NCBI RefSeq assembly: GCF_001640805.2
Contig: NC_066845.1
Coordinates: 21,888,307 to 21,952,306, forward strand
Direction of reading: 5' to 3'
Length of the DNA stretch: 64,000 bases
From: Lates calcarifer
Taxonomy: Eukaryota; Chordata; Actinopteri; Centropomidae
Both the position numbers and the translations under genes were made by a program. The notes beneath the pieces were generated by a model. It saw only the letters and a program-made list of their open reading frames with translations. It had not been told where the DNA came from and did not search any database. Of this stretch, positions 24,936 through 37,784 are shown piece by piece (the stretch's first letter is position 1; each line of letters starts with the position of its first letter).

Positions 24936-25633
24936 TGAGGTATGGCTATTAAATAATGAGACTGTGCTTATGAGGATAAAACCACATGGTTCACAGTCAC
25001 ACAGTTAACATACTTTACTAACTTTTTCTTTGGGAGCTTTCTTGCTGCCATCCTCTTCTCTTGGCGCAAACAGGAAGTAAACAGTTCTGGTCATGTGACA
25101 ATTTACAGTAAACATGCAACACTGCACATATTTCATTGAGACCCTTTATTATTTCAATATCTGCTGGAAATGCATTGATAGATCATTCAGTAACATTTTA
25201 TAGCCTTAGAAATGAAACATTTTTTTACAGTCACTACTGTGACCGGTGGGATTAAATCATTTAAAATGATCGAGGACTCAGTATAAGAATGACAGTCTCA
25301 GTTAATAAAGCAGTTTCTGGCCCAAAAACAAATCACAGTGCTTGATCACCCTCCCTGTTCACCTATAGCACCATGTGACTTTTTCCTAAGATCAAATCTG
25401 TGCTCAAAGGAACATGTTTTGAGTCTGTGTCAGAAGTAAAGAAAAGAACGACAGAGGATCTGAGACAACTGTCCCAAGAAGACCTACTGCACTGCTTTGA
25501 TCAGTGGAAGAGATGAATGCAGCAGAGTGTTGATGCAGAAGGGGAATATGTTGAAAGAGACACTGAAAAATGTTTAGGTTAAATAAAATTGTATTACACC
25601 ATTAGTCGTGTTATTTAATAGCCACACCTCTTA
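24936..25633 (+). mobile_element. Mariner-like element relic with both ends
   Basis: Imperfect inverted ends: GAGGTATGGCTATTAAATAA at the left and, at the right, TTATTTAATAGCCACACCTC. Both have TA at the edge. Near the right end, broken plus-strand frames read LDHPPCSPIAPCDFFL and then TALISGRDECSR. These parallel the mariner motif HPPYSPDLAPCDFFL and the C-terminal CFDQWKxRMxRC block. At about 0.7 kb against a usual 1.3 kb, it has lost the N-terminal transposase and is inactive. Confidence 0.8.
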
Positions 25634-25635
25634 TA

Positions 25636-26390
25636 CAGTGCATTCTGAAAGTATTTACTTTTTACATTTTGTAATATTGCAGCCTCATGCTAAAATCTAA
25701 ATTTTCTCTCATCAGTCTACAATCAATACCCCATAATGACAAAACGAAAACAGATTTGTTTGCAAATTTATTAAAAAGGTAAAATTGAAATATCATTGAC
25801 AAATATTCAGCACCTTTGCTATGACACTTGAAATTTAGCTCAGGTTCCTCCCCTTACTTTTCATCATCTTTGAGAAGTTTCTTCTCCTTAAGTCCACCTG
25901 TGGTAAATTCAAATGATTGGACATTTAGAAAGGCACACATCTCTCTAAATAAGGTGATATTGTTTTGGAAGTTTCTCCCATCTGCACACAGGATCTCTGG
26001 AGCTTAGCCAGAGGGGCCATCAGGTTCTGGGTTACTCCCTCTGTTACCAAGGCCTCTCTCCCCTGATTGCTCAGTTTGGCTCAGGCAGCCAGCTCTAGGA
26101 AGAGTCTTGGTTGTTTCAAACGTCCTCCATGTAAGAATCACAGAGGCCACTGTGCACTTGGGAACCTTCAACATAGCAAAATACTTATGTTAACGTGATA
26201 TTTTAGTTTTTCCTTTTTTAATAAATTTACATTTACAAAAATTCTAAAATTCTGTTTTCGCTTTGCCATTATGCTAGTGAAGATTGATGAGGGAAATTTA
26301 AAATTTTTGGATTTTAGCATGAAGCTGCAACATTACAAAATGTGAAAAAAAAAGTGAAGGGCTCTGAATATTTTCTGAATGCAACACAGT
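25636..26390 (+). mobile_element. Tc1-like transposon, rearranged and internally deleted
   Basis: Left end CAGTGCATTCTGAAAGTATT; right end carries the inverted match TCTGAATATTTTCTGAATGC. Subterminal AATACCCCATAATGACAAAA and GCAAATTTATTAAAAAGG recur inverted on the right as TTAATAAATTTACATTTACA. The left internal part (AGTCCACCTGTGGTAAATTC, AAAGGCACACATCTCTCTAA) is in normal order. The segment at about 25990-26170 (TGCTCAGTTTGGCTCAGGCA, CTCTAGGAAGAGTCTTGG) is the reverse complement of the usual transposase 5' region, so an internal inversion is present. Confidence 0.82.
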
Positions 26391-27430
26391 TTCTGTACAA
26401 CTGACATTTTGTATGGAATGTAAGTGTAAGTAGATTCCATTTTTTGATGAACACAATGAATTAACATATTTGGCAAGTCACAAGTATAGATACTGAACAT
26501 ATCACTAAAATGTTCACGTTTGTTTTCCATCAAAATATCTGATCTTTCTGTACAATATCCACCAACCGATTATTTACATTTTGTGAACCCTGGTCTCTGG
26601 TTTGACAGTTGTGCACCTCTACCTGACTCCACTGCCATTAATAAATGTAGTGCTTCATTCATTCAAAAAATATGTTGCCTGTGAGCGTAATCAAGACAGA
26701 GATTATGTTTCCTACAAAACGTATTTGCTGTTTCAGTTTATTAGTATAGAAATAGAATTTCTCAGAGACAGGGTCAACCACTCCTACACCTGTAATCTTG
26801 ACAGCATCTTTCAGTAAACACAGGCTTTCTGTTGTATATCTGTAATGTGTATGTGTCGTCTCAAGCACAACTGAGATAACCCTGATGACACAAAGTAGGT
26901 GGAATCTGTGCTGCTTTATTAGATTTTGAATGTCTGAGGAAGAAATCATTATTTTGCATGTGCACGAGTAAAACATACAGGAATACCCAAAACAACCACA
27001 CAGCAGATATACACTGAACACTGAACATTTTTTCAATTCAATTCAGCTTGAGAAAAAGCTGTTTTCCAGTTCTTTATGTCATCCAGGATAGTATCCCATA
27101 CCTATCCTCTTTTTATGATCCTACATCTGTTTCCATTGTTGAATGATATACACATTCATTTGTCAAACTGTGTTCACAATATTTTGCTGATGTAAGATGA
27201 AAAAAAGTAACTTTCACTGTTTCAGAAAAGTCTTCTTCATGGTGTGTCTCACAACAGCATGTCACCCCTGGTTTAACACTCACAGTGCTTAGTCCCAACA
27301 TACAGGGAATGTAATGAAAAACATAAAACTTTTGTGTTATATTAAAGCAGCACAGAGACACCTTTTTCTATGAACATGTCTACTGATTACTTGAGAAGAA
27401 TCATGAGGAACCATAATTTAACAAGCAGAC
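26391..27430. other. Intergenic, no gene recognised
   Basis: AT-rich, unassigned. A 125-codon minus-strand frame (27036-26659) shows no family and is AT-biased. Confidence 0.5.
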
Positions 27431-27434
27431 GGAG

Positions 27435-27780
27435 TCCTTCAGACTTGCAACAAGTACCCTCTGTGGTGCTTGTGTTTAATGGCCCCTGAGAGGACATTGC
27501 CCCCTGCCTCTGTTAGAAGAGCTCTCCTGAGTCAAGTGACTTTGATGGGCTGCCCCTGGAGCCTGATGCTTCTCTGGCATGGGAATGGAAGGCAGAGGCC
27601 CTGTGAGGTAAGGAAAAGGATTTGTGTGCAGCCTATTGTTCCCATTTTCTCTTCCGGTGCACCAAAGACCCTGAGCCCCCTAATGTTCAGCACACTGAAC
27701 AATACAACCCAGTTCTCCCAGTCTGTCTGGAACAAAGGAGAAATTCTACAGTCCAATCTGTTGATGTTGTCTGCCTGATG
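27435..27780. promoter_or_regulatory. Candidate conserved non-coding element
   Basis: A GC-richer, repeat-free island in an AT-rich context. Frames of 102 codons on plus and 74 codons on minus overlap here but neither shows a domain. It could also be a non-coding exon. Regulatory status is inferred. Confidence 0.28.
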
Positions 27781-28300
27781 TTTTAATCCCTCCTGGTTAA
27801 CTAGAAACCACCTTTATTCCTAACAGGGACACATTTTTGGGTTGGTGGGTTGGAGTACACTAGGAGTTAATCAGTCAGTCGGTGTTGTCAGGCCTTTGCC
27901 CCAAAGGTCAAAAAATCCTACTAAGGTGCCTAATTTAAAAGGAATCAGAAATACAGAAGAACTTAATATGCTGTTTGTGAAAGCTTTAGAATCACAAATA
28001 AAACAGTACTGGATACTGTGGTTTAATCAGGTTTTGTTTCTTTGTCTTTGAGTGTCCAAACTGAGTCACAGGTGTAAATGAATGACCAAAGGATCAACCA
28101 TGAGTTAAACTTTCAACAACTGAGACTGCTTATAATTGAGACTGAGAATCCTTTTGTGTGTTTTTCCTTTGGTGTAACACAAAAGGTTGATCATATGAAA
28201 TGAAATGCCTCTTTATGTGTGTGTCTCTTTTTTTGCTGAGTGAACAGAGAATGTGCTGCAGAAATCTCACTCAGTAAACATGTGCATCATTATCCATTCA
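27781..28300. other. Intergenic, no gene recognised
   Basis: AT-rich, unassigned. Confidence 0.45.
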
Positions 28301-28309
28301 TCAAGATGT

Positions 28310-28485
28310 ATTGTTTGTTTACTGTGGCCCCATTTCCAGAGACCCCAAAAGCAGTCCAGTGGAGTGGGAAGCTCTGAACAAAGGCCTTTCTTCCCCACCC
28401 GCTTGGGCCTCAGAAATGCTTACCACTCAGCTGGCACAGAGCCTTTCACTGGGCTTTTGGCCACCCATGAGTGACAGATGAATCA
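28310..28485. promoter_or_regulatory. Candidate conserved non-coding element
   Basis: Short GC-richer, repeat-free stretch with balanced composition between AT-rich flanks. No coding family is recognisable. Confidence 0.22.
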
Positions 28486-29880
28486 CCAAGAACCTTTCCC
28501 AAGTACAGGAGCTGGTGTGACTACACTGTAAAAAATATTTCTCCAAAATTCAAATATATTGATTGCTGAGAAGACTTCTAGAAAACAAAATGTTATATTT
28601 AGTGATGTGTTTGAGAGATGTAGGATACCCTGGAGACACAAGGTCCCAGATTGATTTGAAATTCCATAAGTGTGAAAGCTGAGTGAGATTTGACAATCAG
28701 TTACAGTGGAACTCACTGTAACTCACTACTACATAGTGATAAATTTAACAGTTTCCCTGAAAATACACTAAAGCTTCACAGGATATGAATCCATCAAAAC
28801 ACCTGTGTGATGAAGCAGTAAAGCCACTATGTATATTTGAAATTTTCCCACTTCTACTATTTCACAAAAAAAGAAAATCTAATTGATGGTGAGTGTGGAA
28901 AAAATACACACTGTTTCATGTGTATTTAAAAAAATAAAGCAAAAAATTATATAGACCACACTGCCTCTGTTCATTTTATATAATATTCATTTTTATTGAA
29001 ATGTCATGATGTATCATATATATACATATAAAAAGAGACTGATCTGAACAATGGTGCAGCTGCAGAGATAATCGCTGGTCTCACCTGGCAGGTGGAAAAC
29101 ATCTGAGCAAATTTCCAAATTTCCCCTTAAAATATCAAAACTTAATAAAGGTTTGGATCACTGTTATAACTACTTTTGCATTTTTGGATTTGGAGTGGCC
29201 ACTGTACCCCAATGGTAATATCAAAACAGACACCGGGGAAATAGATGCAAATTTAAATCAATTAATCCATCTGCCTAGACAAGTGATTGGGAGACCAATA
29301 GTTTGAAATGTGACTTCCTCCATCAATACTCTCAAATACTCCTGCTCCAACTCCTGGTAGCATTCAAGACTACATCACAGCTGAATGGGCCTGTCATCTG
29401 GTCCAGTGTTTTGTGAACTTGGAAGCTCACCATCTGTGTAAACACACTGAGTGCCAGGTCTTGCCATTGCCCAGTTTTGAATGTAAAGGTTCACATATTG
29501 TAACAAAATATGAGGAATTTTTACTGAACATTTAAATGAACTTAATATTAACTAAAAATTTGCATCTGCATCTTTTGCATTGTAGATGTAAGACCATTCT
29601 ATACTGCACCACTATGTTTTTCCATACACCAACATTACCATATTGCTGCATCCCACCATGTGCTACCTAAACACTGCATGAGGAGTAGCATTGGAATGTT
29701 GTCTGTGATACATTAAATTAAAACTTTGTGCTTCTTTTATTGTGTTTAGTTCTCTACTAACAACAGAGCCTTATTCCTGACCATTACCAAGAGATCTCCA
29801 CTTTCAAGAGCATTACTACTATATTATTAGATGGAGAATGGTTGCTGATCAAAATGTACATCAAGAAGCTGATAAGTAAA
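28486..29880. other. Intergenic, no gene recognised
   Basis: AT-rich, unassigned, with a short ATATAT run near 29015-29030. Confidence 0.45.
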
Positions 29881-29884
29881 TTTA

Positions 29885-30110
29885 ACTAAAGTGAAGTTTT
29901 ACAGTGTATGGACAAGTGCTGTTGTATGGAGGGCCAGGCCCAGCTGCATTGCTGGAAGGTCTGCCTATTGTCTGGGCCACATAAAGGCAGGACGAGCCGG
30001 GGACAAGGCTTTACAACTCAGCCCAACAAGCTACTGCAGAGCACACATACTTACTGACCATGTCATTGATGCATCAAGAGACGTGGTGTGATGCTCTTCA
30101 CGTAAATGAG
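29885..30110. promoter_or_regulatory. Candidate conserved non-coding element
   Basis: GC-richer, repeat-free island (GGGCCAGGCCCAGCTGC, GTCTGGGCCACATAAAGGCA) with a 66-codon frame and no domain. The role is inferred from composition only. Confidence 0.22.
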
Positions 30111-31820
30111 ACAAAGACATGCACACACAATCTCCACATGTTCAATCAAAACATGTACAACACACTCTCTCATACATGTACACAATATCAGAGCTAGAAC
30201 TAGAGCTATGCGTAACTTTTGCTATTAATAATTTTGCATGTATATGGAATTGATTTCTTTTTCTTTCACTGTCTTCAAACAATAGTGATATATCACTTTG
30301 CTTCTTCAATCACACTTTTACTATAGCTGTTTTGAACACTGTGTAGACATGGGAAGGCTGTGACACGCGGGCCCATATTCATCAGCCTGGGTTCATGTTG
30401 GTTTCTGAGTAAAAGGGAGAACTGTCATCTATTGAACAGTCTTGTTGTAATAGGGCCTGTCCCAACAAATGACTGTTGAGCTTTGCCAGAACACAATGGA
30501 GGAAATGAAACCTGTGGTTCTACAAATACGCTCCATGGGTGGAGAAAGTGTGTCTCAGTTCTAATAAACCCAGCAACATTGCATGCATAGACTCACATAT
30601 ACTCCATTCAGCTTTTTTTCCATTCAGAAAAAGGGTTGTGAAAAGACTGAGAAAAAGGATGTCAACAAAAGAAAAGTGGAATGCTACCAAGACCCAGCAG
30701 GGGTTAAACGTAAATGTTTTTTTCAGTGTGTGAACACAAATTGGTTATTTGTTCTTTGTATAACTTCACTTGTGCACCAACTCTATCACATAGAGATTAT
30801 GTTTACATAGTGTAATAACATTTACATATTTTGCTACAGCATATATGTTTTTTAGGAAACATAATTGCGACCAGATTGAGATTCCTTTTAAGAATTCTAC
30901 CAGCAAGTATTGTCTGTGTGGTTTTAGTTAGGGAGGAGCACCCAGTGAGTGTGGTGGTGTCTGACTTAAGCAGCTGTGTTTTGGAATTGATGTACCTATT
31001 CTTCTGTAGTCATTCCACATGTACTTGCCTAATGCATTGTAAAATAAACATTTTAGGGTACCCTGTTGTGTTTTTGACTACTAGTGTAGTCTAGGAGCAG
31101 TGTTTTTATGTGGATGCACATGCATCATGATTCATCCTGTTAAATGCTACTCCACTCATCAAATGATTTTTAGCATATTAAGTGAACCAAAAAAGCATAA
31201 TAAAGTGCCAACACGTAAGCAAGTAAACATAACTGTAAAAACTAATGAATTCTTTTTTTTTTTCAAAATTGGCCATGCAAATGTTTTATAAACTCATTCC
31301 GCAGATTTGTTGGACCCTCAAGGATCTATGCAAAGTGTTTGGGAGTAAGACTTGATATAAACATAACTTTTGTTTGTTTACATTTAAAAATAAATGTAGA
31401 ATATAAATATATTTAGATAAAATAGAATAAAAATCAGTATTTATTCATGTTCTAAATAATTTTAGGACATGAATTAGTTATTAAAGGCCATAAATAAGCA
31501 TTTTAATTGCTAATTAAAATGCAAAACAACACAGAGCTAACTACATATGTTTTACTAATACCTAATGCTTTTTAAAAATAATTTGAAACAAAAATTACGG
31601 GTGTTTTTATTTTCAACCAGCAGTGAAAATGCTGTTTTAACACTTTTCATCAGCTGTTTTATTTCAGTTACATGTATAATACTAGAAACACAGATGGATG
31701 ACAAACTGTACACTAAAAACACTGATATGGAGCCTTTTTAATAAAAAGAGACAAAAAAATCCTCTTGCTGGTATCATTCATCCATTACACTGTTTTCCCT
31801 CTTGTCATATTATTGTTTCT
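30111..31820. other. Intergenic, no gene recognised
   Basis: Very AT-rich, especially at 31360-31600. No assignable feature. Confidence 0.5.
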
Positions 31821-31829
31821 GCACTCCTA

Positions 31830-32130
31830 AAGCTCAGGTGATGCATGCAGTGTGTATCCCGTGCCCTGCTTTCTGACCTGAATGCACACACAATGGATCA
31901 GGCTCCTGCTAATAGCATGAGCCTGTGCCTGTGGCCTTTACAGTGTGCACAGAATAAAGTTCAGGTGTCAGTAGTTCAACTGATTTATAATGGTGAACAG
32001 GCTGTGATTAAGTGCTGATGTCAAGAGATTCCTCACCACTCATTTGGGGAATCAAGTAGTTTGTATCCAAACAAGACAAATGGGCCACTGGCTGGTTGTA
32101 ACCTTTCTCATGTGCATGTTCCCTCCAATC
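31830..32130. promoter_or_regulatory. Candidate conserved non-coding element
   Basis: Repeat-free sequence with balanced composition, containing GCTAATAGCATGAGCC, CAATGGATCAGG and GATTAAGTGCTGATG. TTAAGTG is an NKX2-type core. No coding signal. Confidence 0.25.
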
Positions 32131-32523
32131 ATATGCCACTGCTCCTTGGCTCTATGAGCTGCTGACTTTATTTATAGCCATGCTTCTCCTGTGTGTGCGT
32201 TTGTGCATTTGGTGCAAGCTTTTGTGTCTGTATTATGTAGCAAGAAAACACAGTTTTTCATTTATAATTTTGTTTTTGTGTTCTCTGTGCACAGCATATG
32301 CTCACCCTTATCTTCTTATCTGGCAGAACATGTGCCAGACAATTAATTTAGATAATTATGTCAAGTGGATTGATTTTCACAGTTAGGCTGCACGTTAAAA
32401 TTTTTATATAATCACAGCCAAGAGAAGAATCTCAGCTGCAATAATTGAGACACTGTACATTCCAGTGTTCGGAGAAATCTTCATCGGGGAGAAACATATC
32501 AAAACATCAGAGCTAGTGTAAAT

Positions 32524-32551
32524 CCACCCCCCACCCCACCCCACCCCCCAC
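32524..32551 (-). repeat. C-rich tract, G-quadruplex potential on the minus strand
   Basis: Four runs of at least four C separated by single A, followed by a run of nine A. Confidence 0.7.
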
Positions 32552-34050
32552 AAAAAAAAAATATGGATCCCATCTTGCTCCTTCAGTAGCATTGTAACAG
32601 TTTACAAATGTCCTCCTGAAAGATTTGAAAGTTTTGGAAATTGACATAAGATTATTCAAAGTGTTACCTCTTAATGATACATGGTATAAAATTCTGCTTT
32701 TATGCTATATTTATATCAAAATGAAAGGCTTGTATACTCACCCATCCAAAGTCAGTGCAGTGTGATGATCAAACAAACAGAAGAAGAGAGAAAACATGCA
32801 CACAACAGCTGCACTTTCAGTATTTATTCTCACATGAACAGTGTTTTAATCTCACGCTTATATGTGTAAATGTTGTACCATGTGACATGAATAATCAGCA
32901 ATCATTCTGTCTAATCTATCTATCTACAGTGTAGCCCCAACTTTAGATGAGCTACCTATCAATATAAAAGTGCAAAGCTGCAATATAAATGAACAGTTTA
33001 CATCTCATCATTCACCAATCTTCAGAATTTTCAGGACAAACAAACCTATCGTACATAAATAAATGTAACCAATGAATGAGTCCTTGGAGTTGGACTTCAT
33101 TCCTTTGGAAAACTCCAGAATTTACAAAGTTTAAAATTCAGCACAGTGCCATCAAATTGTCCCACATTTTTACATCAATGATTCATGGAAACAAAATTCC
33201 TCATTGTGCGTTAGCATCAAATAAATTGTTTAACCATGCTTCTCAAAGTAGGCTTCAGGGACCTCCAGTGGCCCTTGGTGTTTTTCCTAGGGGTTCTTCA
33301 GCAGTGATTAGATCAAAACTGAGGAGTATTATCTTTTTGTACTGAACTGTCACTGCAGAATCAGATCTCTGCTCTCTCTGTCTCTCTGCTAATTAACATT
33401 GAGGTTAATGTAGGTCTAGTAAGCTTGACATGCAGTTCCTGAAAACTGATAAACAAGACCAGAGGACATTTCAACTACAAGAAATCTGATTTTATTTCCC
33501 ATTCAAAATATTATTTCATCATGCCTTACAAAAGCTGTGACTGTCTTTATACAGAAACAATAGATACTGTTTAATGTAATCCAAAAGACCTGGGGTGGAT
33601 CATTTTTCATCATTTGAAGTGTACTGTTGAGTTTGTCCAAACTTGTACAGAAAACCCAGGTTGGGACCAAATGCTTATTTTTTCTTCCCGTGCTAATATA
33701 TCCATCACACAGTTTAAAGGGAGGCTTTGAGAATTCTTTCCCAATACTTCCTAGCAGAGTTCATACAAAGCTTTGATAAATTAACAAAGGATCATCATAT
33801 TTTAGGAAAGAACATTTTCCACAAAATAAGATAAATTAAATATCATGTGTACAGACCAAAGAAAGAATTAATCTAAATAGAAATTAAAAAGTAGGCTACT
33901 TTTTGGGTGCGTTTTAAGCTCTGATTGGGCTATTTAGTGTGAATCAAATCTAGCAAAGCTGATTAGTAATAATAACATTGTAGTCACTAAGTAAATTATT
34001 AACATCTGGGAATGTATCTGGGAAATCTGACAAAAAAAGGTGTACAACAG
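32552..34050. other. Intergenic, no gene recognised
   Basis: AT-rich, unassigned. Confidence 0.5.
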
Positions 34051-34059
34051 TGAAACAAT

Positions 34060-34460
34060 CCTTCAAAAGTAACATGTTGACATTCAAGTCACGCAGCCCT
34101 CTAGTGGCTGTAGGATTTATGACTGTAATCCACGTCCACAGAGGGAGGATGTTGGAGTGGATGGATGGTCAACACAGCATAAAACTGGTCACTTCCTGTT
34201 TCCAACAAAAAGTCAACATTGTTTTCGTTTAACTATGACCAACTTAACCGTGTGATTATTACTGTAATTATGATGACACAGGACCCCTTCCTTTAACATG
34301 AACCTAACCAAACATTAACCATAGTGTTGTCACATCAGACAACAGACTTGAGAAGAAAATGAAGTAAGATTACTCCCATAACTATCCACTGTAAACATCT
34401 ATCACACCTTACAAATCCACTTCCTGTTTCAGCTTTGACCTTTGAGCACATTTCAGATGT
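34060..34460 (+). repeat. Probable diffuse fish interspersed repeat
   Basis: It contains GCAGCCCTCTAGTGGCTGTA, ACTTCCTGTTT (twice) and AACCTAACCAAACATTAACC, a word set I associate with common unclassified teleost repeats. Weaker similar strings occur at 19800-19880 and, inverted, at 42630-42690. No family is assigned. Confidence 0.4.
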
Positions 34461-35058
34461 GCCCACTTTCAGTTTGATCTCTAAATGAAATGGTTTAGAT
34501 AATTTGGATAAACTGTAGCAATGCCATCATGCTCTATAGATCTCTACAGTGAATAGTGAATTGGCAAATACTATGATAGTGCATGAAAAGGAGTGATGAC
34601 TTAAAAAATAACTTATAAAATAAGTTGCAATAAATTAAAGTTATCCTTTAAAGCATACACTATTTTATTGAGATAATGGTGGATGAAGATATGGGATACC
34701 TTCATGGTAAGGTAACCTTGAGGTGACATTAAAACTACTTTATATACTTCACATAAACAGGAAGGAAAACCAAAATGGTTTTACCCTGCACTATATTTAT
34801 CTGCCGAAGCTTAAATCATGCACATTCTCATGGCTGTCATGATAATTTTGTCTGACACTGACAGATGTCAGACAGGTCTTGTGAGTAGGTGGGTATTTTA
34901 TTTCCAGGATATGGTACATTTATGATATCTACAGCTTTTATAAGGAAAATTTTGGTTTCCGCTTCGTGTTTTTTGGGGCGGCAAATCTGGGACAGATTTT
35001 ACACTGAATGTGTGGGTGGAACTATGTGAGAAAATGTGTTCTCTTTCTCTCTTATATG

Positions 35059-35060
<2 letters not shown>
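34461..35060. other. Intergenic, no gene recognised
   Basis: AT-rich, unassigned. Confidence 0.45.

Positions 35061-35102
<42 letters not shown>
35061..35102. repeat. TG dinucleotide microsatellite
   Basis: About 21 uninterrupted TG units. Confidence 0.97.
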
Positions 35103-35105
<3 letters not shown>

Positions 35106-35259
35106 ACGCACATGTGTGTTAGTTCCATGCTAGCTCCTTTCACAGCCGGGTGGCAGGGATGATGGGGCCCACGTATGCCGGAACTCCTCAATTATTCTGG
35201 TTATGTGTACTCTACAAAGACTTCATCACACAGTGTTTCAGGGAAGTTTTCACATTGCT

Positions 35260-35720
35260 AGGTGAATCAAAATGCCAGTGACACCCATCCCCGGCCTGGA
35301 TGTCATTTCTGAATAAACAGGGTGTCAGTCTGGCTGTGCTCCTGCTGCCTGCAGACAGCCTCTGTCAGCGTCAGACCAGGAAATGCCACCTCTCTGCTGA
35401 CAGCTGCCTATGCTGAACTCACACCGGCACCCACGGGGAGAGCCCGGCAGCTCCCCACCCAGCTCCATGCACCACTATGCTAAGTGCAGATCCCCAAACC
35501 TGCCGCACACCGCCCTGACAGCACTTCACTGTATATCTAAATAGAGCAGGAGCCCAGTGTGTCCCAGGGAAACTTTTACATTCTGCTCCATTCAGAGAGG
35601 ATTTGTCACCTAGGAAGGAGGATAATGAAGCAGTGTTTCTTCTCTGGTTGTTCAAGGCAGTCCTCTCCTGTAGACATGGTAATGGCTGGATTGGATTAAA
35701 TGAGCTCTCCTCCTTGTCTG
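35260..35720. promoter_or_regulatory. Candidate conserved non-coding element, GC-rich
   Basis: The most GC-rich non-coding stretch in the 3' flank. It is repeat-free, with E-box-like CAGCTG near 35401, CACCGGCACCC, and an A/T-cored TCTAAATAGAGC near 35538. A 101-codon minus-strand frame lacks recognisable domains. Could be an enhancer or an unannotated non-coding exon. Confidence 0.3.
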
Positions 35721-36714
35721 TCAAGGTGAGGACGGTTGAGATCTGTGGAAATGTTTGGATTTTGTTTTAAGCTGCAAGGGTATTAAATGAATATGATTAA
35801 GGTGCAAAATGAAAAAAGTGAGGTGTCTGACTGAAAACACTGTCTATAGATAGTTTTAGTCATAGCCAATCCCACTGTCAAGGAAAGTCTCAAGAGGATC
35901 ACTTAATAGGCAAAGTCTGGTGGAATTTTGACAGTGAAGTTAGCTTTGCTACCATTTTGTGCAATGTCCTAAATCCTGATGGAAATGACTTTTCTCACAG
36001 GCCACAACTTGATTACTGTAAATAAAATATAATAAATGGTGTGATCTTTGTTAACCATTGACCTTCAGTTACTTTTAAAAATCATGCTGCTAACAAAAGA
36101 GACCATTTACGGTGACAGATGTTGGACTGTAGCAATGAATGGTAAATCAAGTTAACAATTTTGGGTGGCACTTAAAGGAAAATTGTGATCTATAAAATGT
36201 TTCACTTAATTTGATACCGCAACAAAAAGTAGAAAACAACGCAGTGTGCTAACACGTGCACACACACACACACAGTCAGTGTGTACGCAGTTATTTACTA
36301 ATATTAGTATTGACTAATATGGTGACGGACCAGTAATTTGAAAATATAAATTTAACAAGTCAGCATTATATTTTGACAGTATGAATGGTGATGATAGAGC
36401 CGGGTACCTGGGAGGTGTTTCCTCCTTTCATTCGAAATGCTCTGTGACAAAGTTTGGACACTGACTTTTGGTTGTCTACACCACTGCACTTTCCACCAGA
36501 ATCCATTATGCCATTCAATCTGTAAGGATTTGTTAAAGCTGTCTCAGTTGTATTGAAAACATTGCAAGAAGGCACAGATCACAAATTTAGTAAACCTGTA
36601 TCTAACAACAACACCACTATCTGGGTTAAAACCAGCCAAAAACAATGGAAAAACACATTAACCAATGTGGGAAAAAATAACTTTAGCACAATTCAGAAGA
36701 ACACTGCCGAATTA
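35721..36714. other. Intergenic, no gene recognised
   Basis: AT-rich with a short CA run at 36258-36274. Unassigned. Confidence 0.5.
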
Positions 36715-37527
36715 CACTCACAGAGCACTTTAATAGGAACTGTTCACCCGTGAAATTCATAAAATCATACAGAAACAGATTAGGAGGATATACACATGCT
36801 TACAATGGAGTGAAAAACAAAAAAAAACATCCAGTGAGCAGCAGTTCTGTGGGCCGAAACACCTTGTTGATGAGAGAGAGGTCAGAGGAGAATGGCCAAA
36901 CCAGTTAAAGCTGACAGAAAGGCTACAGTAACTCAGATAACCACTCTTTTCAATGAACATGTTGAACCTTGAATTGGCTGGACTACAACAGCAGAAGACC
37001 AGGTTCTGCTCCAGAAATCTGAGGCTACAGTGTATGCAGGCCCACCAAAACTGGACAGTTGAAGACTAGAAAACCTTGGTCTGATGGGTCTGGATTTCTG
37101 CTGAAGCAGCAGATAGTAAGGTCAGAATTTGGCATCACAACAGCATGAGTCCGCAGAGACAACCTGCCTTGTGTTAACAGTTCAGGCTGGTGGTGGTGTA
37201 CTGATGTGGGGAATGTTTTCTTGACTCGCTCTGGCTCTTAATACCGATCAGTCATAGTTTGATTGGTCATCTGAGTGTTGTGTTGTTGCTGACCATGTTC
37301 ATCAGTTTATGGTTCAGTGTATTTCAGTGAACCTCCCCATTCACCAGGAATAATAGAGAGGAAATCTTATTCCATGACAGCATGAATGTGCAGCAAAATA
37401 AATATACAGAAATGATGTGATCCAGCCATGTCAATATGGAGCAGAACCTCAACTCAGGCTGTTTTGACAACAAAGGGAGACCCTACCTAGTATCAGTATG
37501 GTGTTCCTAATAAGTGCTTGGTGGGTG
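36715..37527 (+). mobile_element. Tc1-like transposon with both ends, internally deleted
   Basis: It starts CACTCACAGAGCACTTTAAT and ends CCTAATAAGTGCTTGGTGGG TG as an imperfect inverted repeat, flanked by TA at 36713-36714 and 37528-37529. Inside, AACATCCAGTGAGCAGCAGT, ACACCTTGTTGATGAGAGAG, GCTGACAGAAAGGCTACAGT and AAAACTGGACAGTTGAAGAC are the transposase region of a widespread fish family. At 813 bases it lacks part of the gene and has frameshifts, so it is inactive. Confidence 0.85.
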
Positions 37528-37780
37528 TATATTTTCAATGTACAACACAGTCACAGTGAATGTGCATTTAACAAGAAAAATATCTATATTCAAAGTTAAA
37601 GTGAAAAGTTAAGTTGTCATTAAGGTTACAGAGCCTATAACATAATTATAACAATAACAGATTGCTTTGTTCCAGTGTAAGTTGTTCAGTTGTAGTAGGT
37701 TACTTTGGCTTGTAAGTGCTCTGTCATGTGTTTATGTATATCTTCCTATTGGAAGGTTGCTCTACTAATTGGTCTTAATT
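37528..37780. other. Intergenic, no gene recognised
   Basis: AT-rich, unassigned. Confidence 0.4.
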
Positions 37781-37784
37781 GTTG

